Positions 60,050 to 64,000 of a stretch of 64,000 nucleotides of DNA are shown piece after piece (position 1 is the stretch's first letter; every line of letters begins with the position of its first letter). The stretch is taken from assembly GCF_008831285.2 (NCBI RefSeq), contig NC_045138.2:24461934-24525933 (forward strand), written 5' to 3'. Position numbers and translations under genes: made by a program. The notes beneath the pieces were generated by a model that had not been told where the DNA came from, ran no database searches, and was given only the letters and a program-made list of their open reading frames with translations. The DNA comes from Nymphaea colorata (lineage: Eukaryota; Streptophyta; Magnoliopsida; Nymphaeales; Nymphaeaceae).

Positions 60050-61026
60050 TTCTTTTCCTCCAATGGATACCGTTTTTCTTCTTCTCAGTTGAAGCAGTAG
60101 GGAATATCTTTAACTTTCTGTTACTTTCATGCACTGTAAATAGATTATAGAACCATACTCTGTGGTTCGCAGGATTACAAAACAATTGGTTTAATTTGAA
60201 GAGGGGAGTGTATATTTGGTCTGGTCTATAGTGATCTTGCGGCATCCTCAACCCCGTGAGGTCTGTGAATGAATTAAGTGCAAGAACAAACGAATTCTAG
60301 ATTTTTACTTATTTTCATCCAATGTGACTTGTTCATCCAATTTTTCTTCATTGTGAGAAGGATCAGTAGGAAATTTGATTTAATCAGAGGGAACTTTGTT
60401 GATCTCTGCACATTTGGTTTGATGATGGTGTTGCCTGCAGCATCGTTACCATGAGGTCTATCTCAATAAGTTTTAGGCATCATGCAACGTTATACATTTG
60501 ACAATGGAATCGTTCAGTGTGGTTAGTAGGATTAGTAAGAAATTTGGTTTAATTTAAGGTGGAACTTAGTTCTGCATCTGCTGTATCTCAGGAAAGAAGA
60601 AACATACGATCTACGTTTACATCTGCAATGAAATTAACCATATGGGAGCAAACTTCGCTTCCAAAACCAAAGGGATCAATATAATCTTTTTAATATGTGA
60701 ATAACAGTTATTTTATTGTCCAGAAAAGTTTGACTGACGATTCGTATATCTTCCTATAGAACGGAATCTGTACATTCGAATAAACGTGTCTTAAGCTGAA
60801 TTTTGGATTTTCAACGCCGAGGTATTTTGTATCCGATTAAGTTTATCGAAATTAAATAACTTTTCAATACATGTCGCTTCCGATTCACATCTAATATCTT
60901 TTCATTATGTACCATCTGTGAAAATTATGCAACCCATTAAGGTGCCACTCGTTCAATGCTGCATAGTCAATTTATCATAAATCTATTGTACCAGTAATAT
61001 TAATGCATTAGTGGCATTATTGGAAG

Positions 61027-61073
<47 letters not shown>

Positions 61074-62613
61074 AGAATATAATACGGCAAGCTTGAAAAA
61101 ACAAGAAAAATATGATAAATTTTTAAAAATTATAAAAAATAAAAAAAAAGAAAAATAAAAATAAAATAAGTGTGAAACTAATTACACGAACATAAAAGAT
61201 AAGTAGAATTGCAACAAATAAAAAATATAAAATGAAAAAAAAAACTGCTTAACATTAAAAAAATGAAAAAATGAGAAAAAAGCATTAAAAAAGTGTTTTT
61301 ACATTTTTAACGTTTTTTTAAGTTTTAAACAACTAGTTAATTTATCACGTTTTTTCGCATTTTTTTTTTTGAAAGAACTCGTTTTCTATGACTCTGGTTA
61401 TAGTAACATTAAATGTGTATCACCGAAACTTTTTGGCTATTTTGAAAAGTTAGGGGATTGATTTGAAAATAATCTTGAAAAAACATACATTGGAAAATTG
61501 GATTTTAGTGTTGGGAATTCATGAAAAATCCCTAATGGTACATACATTAGTTACTTATATATATATGAATGAGGTGCATAAAAGATGTAGGGTGTTCTTT
61601 CGGTTTGATTCATGAACTCATATCATTAATTTGTTCCTAAGTTTCATTTTCCTGCTCAATGACACCATTTGTGTTTAACTACAATAAGCTTGTCGTGCGT
61701 TAGGCAGCATCATCGAATCTAGTCACTGGCGCAAATGCTGTGTCGTAGCTAGCAATTAATACCCTTCTAGTCTCATTTGTTTCATCAAGGGGACAACATG
61801 GACTCTAGTTGATACACGATTGTATAAGAAACGGCAACATATATAGATCTACATTAAGTCTTTTTGCAAAAGCATTATAAATTATAGATCTACAACCACC
61901 AATGATGCAGTGAACCCAAGTAACTTAATTACGGATTTGCAAAAAAATACTCACCCATTATACGGCACCAGAATTTACTTGTGGAGAACATTGCAAAATA
62001 CATTCATTAGGTCCAAACAGTCGGTGACCATGGGTATTACACATGTTTTAGCTTCAATTTTTAAGTTATTAGCAAAACAAACTCGCACCAACACGGTAAA
62101 ACTTGGATTCTGGTTTGGCACCTTGAGATACTTGATAAGCCTGCTGCCATATCCTTCTCTTGCGTCCCAAACACGTTAACTTTTGGATTTGGATTATCCC
62201 GGGAGCCGCGAGATTCTGTTTACACTTGCAATAATACCACGATCGAACACGGTAAATTTTCAATTTAGATCGATCGATTTGGATCTGGTACCTTGAGATA
62301 TTTGCTGCTTGAACCTTCTTATGTCACCCTCCTTTGAACGCAAATGGTTTTGGATTTGATAACGAAGCTCCGAAGCTCCACGAGTAAATATGAAAACTCC
62401 TGGTGATTAAGCTTCTCTAAACCGGTAAAAAGCAGCGTCGTTTGATATACATGAAACCCCGCAGAGAATTTGGATAGAGGTTTCCTCCCTCGGATTGTGG
62501 AATGACAGTTTTCTGTTATGTACCGAAAGTTTGGCCCATGGAAGCGGGGACATGACATATTATATAGAAGGGTCCCAACGAGACCAGCATTGTCTTCCTT
62601 CCAAGCTTCATCA
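60050..62613. other. 3' UTR of paralogue 1 and spacer of the tandem pair
   Basis: The first 120 bp after the stop resemble the sequence after paralogue 2 (ATACCGT.TTTTCTT, GAAGC..TAGGG.AT, CTTTCTGTT, TTTCATGC.CTGTAA), so the duplication included the 3' flank. There is an A-rich low-complexity stretch at 61,080-61,380. Two similar words with ACGGTAAA.TT and ACCTTGAGATA.TTG occur at about 62,094 and 62,250. No further gene. Confidence 0.55.
61029..61071. repeat. (TA)n microsatellite
   Basis: About 21 uninterrupted AT units. Similar TA runs occur at 27,561, 30,286, 30,524, 35,916, 41,018 and 48,463. Confidence 0.95.
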
Positions 62614-63876
62614 ATGGCTTCTTCTCCTCAGCGGAATCGGACCTCCTGCCGGCTGCCCTACATCCTTGACGTGCCGCTCAGCTTCTATGAGTGGACCAGG
62701 TCGGACTGGCAACAATGGGCGCCCGATTGCATCCCCGACTCCCTTCAAAGTTCCCACCATGACTCGATGAGCAGCGATCCTCCATGCCTCCAGCTCGATG
62801 ATGAATCTTTTTGGACTACTTTCATGGAGCTGGATGAAGATGCAGCAGCTCCAGCTTTCGATACTTCCCTCGAGCTGGATGAAGATGCAGCAGTTCTTGC
62901 TTATATGGAGATGGAGAATGTTGCTGCTGCAGGTCCAGCTTCCGATTACCGTCAAGAAAATCATCACATGCCGCCTGTTGGAACTCAGCTTGCCTTCAAT
63001 GCAGGAGCAGGTCCGTCCGACCAACCCCAGCTTCAGCAGCAAAACCTGGCTCCTCCTCCGTTGCTTCCACCGCAGAATAACAATGCTAGAGCAGGTCCGT
63101 CTGACCAGCTCCAGCTTCAGCAGCAAAACCTGGCTCCTCCTCCGTTGCTTCCACCGCAGAATAACAATGCTAGAGCAGGTCCGTCTGACCAGCTCCAGCT
63201 TCAGCAGCAAAACCTGGCTCCTCCTCCGTTGCTTCCACCGCAGAATAACTATGCTAGAGCAGGTCCGTCTGACCAGCTCCAGCTTCAGCAGCAAAACCTG
63301 GCTCCTCCTCCGTTGCTTCCACCGCAGAATAACAATGCTAGAGCAGGTCCGTCTGACCAGCCCCAGCTTCAGCAGCAAAACCTGGCTCCTCCTCCGTTGC
63401 TTCCACCGCAGAATAACAATGCTAGAGCTCAGCAACGGCGGCAGCAGCAGCAGCACCCCAGGATGTTTCCCGAAGATGGTCCACTCAGAAACATAGCTGA
63501 CCTCCTCAATTGCAGGCCCAGCTTTCTTTTGAGCAAGAAATTGACAAGCACCGATACCAATTTGAGTCAATGCAGACTGTCGGTGCCGAAGACCGCTGTG
63601 CGTGCAAATTTCAAGCGGCCCATCTTTTCGCAAGAAGATATCGATAAGTTCGACAGCAAGGACGGGCTCGAGCTCACCGCCTTTGATCAAAACGGAGAAG
63701 AGTACGCGATGAGGTTCAAGCTGTGGAAGTCCTGTGGCACTTACATCCTGTTGGGGAAGTGGAAAGAGTTCCTGCAAAACAATAAACTTCAAGGGAAGGG
63801 AGATGCCGAAGTCTGTGCGTGGGCTACCCGCCACCCCCAAACTGGGAGGATTATTTTCTTGATGACAGTTTATTGA
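62614..63876 (+). CDS. B3 DNA-binding-domain protein (DUF313-like), paralogue 2, 420 residues
   Basis: Tandem paralogue of the gene at 59,207. The N-terminal part aligns with paralogue 1 (APDCIPDSLQSS against NPDCVPEDIP). Next comes a repeated acidic unit (ELDEDAA twice), then five nearly identical 28-residue units rich in Gln/Pro/Leu (about residues 132-271; AGPSDQLQLQQQNLAPPPLL then PPQNNNAR), a QQRRQQQQH linker, and the B3-like domain (about 300-420): KKLTSTDTNLSQCRLSVP, FDQNGEEYAMRFKLW, GTYILLGKWKEFLQNN, IIFLMTVY. The frame is open back to 62,518; MASSPQRN is taken as the start to match paralogue 1. Intron-less and apparently intact. The Gln/Pro-rich arm could act as an activation or phase-separating region, but that is inference. 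Confidence 0.85.
   Translation: MASSPQRNRTSCRLPYILDVPLSFYEWTRSDWQQWAPDCIPDSLQSSHHDSMSSDPPCLQLDDESFWTTFMELDEDAAAPAFDTSLELDEDAAVLAYMEMENVAAAGPASDYRQENHHMPPVGTQLAFNAGAGPSDQPQLQQQNLAPPPLLPPQNNNARAGPSDQLQLQQQNLAPPPLLPPQNNNARAGPSDQLQLQQQNLAPPPLLPPQNNYARAGPSDQLQLQQQNLAPPPLLPPQNNNARAGPSDQPQLQQQNLAPPPLLPPQNNNARAQQRRQQQQHPRMFPEDGPLRNIADLLNCRPSFLLSKKLTSTDTNLSQCRLSVPKTAVRANFKRPIFSQEDIDKFDSKDGLELTAFDQNGEEYAMRFKLWKSCGTYILLGKWKEFLQNNKLQGKGDAEVCAWATRHPQTGRIIFLMTVY
63007..63426 (+). repeat. 84-bp coding minisatellite, five copies
   Basis: GCAGGTCCGTCTGACCAG starts units at 63,007, 63,091, 63,175, 63,259 and 63,343, exactly 84 bp apart. Units differ at only a few bases (for example GACCAACCCCAG in unit 1, AACTATGCT in unit 3, CAGCCCCAG in unit 5). 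As 84 is divisible by 3 and the unit has no stop in several frames, large shadow ORFs arise on both strands. Confidence 0.97.
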
Positions 63877-64000
63877 TTCTTTCACACGCTTCAATCTATA
63901 CCGTCTTTTCTTTCTCAAGATTCGTTCGTTTGAAGCGCTAGGGGATGATATTCTTTAGCTTTCTGTTTAATTTCATGCTCTGTAATTAGATCATGGAATC
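63877..64000 (+). other. 3' UTR of B3 paralogue 2 (cut by the window end)
   Basis: Resembles the flank after paralogue 1, including CTTTCTGTTTAATTTCATGC and CTGTAATTAGATCATGGAA. The poly(A) site is not seen. Confidence 0.6.

Noticed and set aside
63007-63426. Regular direct repeats resembling a CRISPR array
   Set aside because: Units are contiguous, 84 bp, without unique spacers, and lie in frame inside a plant gene.
62611-63918. 435-codon antisense frame over the second B3 gene
   Set aside because: It mirrors the 84-bp repeat and has no family features. The plus-strand B3 frame explains the sequence.

Overview
This is a stretch of nuclear DNA from a land plant, almost certainly a flowering plant. 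The evidence is AT-rich intergenic DNA, genes with many small GT-AG introns, plant-type families (katanin p80 KTN80, a STRUBBELIG-family receptor, a DUF313-like B3 pair), a plant LINE RNase H fragment and a Copia fragment, and many (TA)n/(CT)n/(CA)n microsatellites. The species cannot be named from the sequence alone.

Layout. 1.2-9.5 kb: an 18-exon katanin p80 (KTN80) gene on the minus strand, whose splice sites can be followed almost base by base to a 954-residue product. 9.5-18.1 kb: intergenic DNA built around a tandem duplication (about 11.9-13.6 and 15.0-16.1 kb) with extra sequence between the copies. 18.1-23.8 kb: a 16-exon STRUBBELIG-RECEPTOR FAMILY leucine-rich-repeat receptor on the minus strand (767 residues), with an atypical kinase domain. 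25.6-41.3 kb: a gene-poor repeat region in which a composite block (A+B) occurs as A1-B1 and A2-B3, with an extra partial copy B2. Between B1 and B2 lie a broken LINE, a long inverted repeat and a Copia remnant. A2 carries a SINE-like insertion. 46.1-46.9 kb: an intron-less gene for a membrane-anchored SAM-dependent methyltransferase with a long leader region. 53.7-54.5 kb (minus): an intron-less gene for a basic, Ser/Arg-rich protein with an MGTC myristoylation/palmitoylation N-terminus. 59.2-63.9 kb: two tandem paralogous B3-domain genes. The second has an 84-bp coding minisatellite (five copies) that is a single diverged unit in the first.

The genes do not form a pathway, as is normal for plant chromosomes. 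KTN80 targets the microtubule-severing katanin complex, SRF receptors act at the plasma membrane in cell-wall and tissue patterning, and the B3 proteins are probably nuclear DNA-binding factors. I found no convincing new biological system. The most distinctive observations are recent in-frame repeat growth in two protein genes (KTN80 linker, second B3 gene), a well-supported GC-AG intron in KTN80, the nested segmental duplications with a datable SINE-like insertion, and a long inverted repeat able to form a hairpin RNA. All gene models are read by eye; UTRs and transcription starts are not determined.
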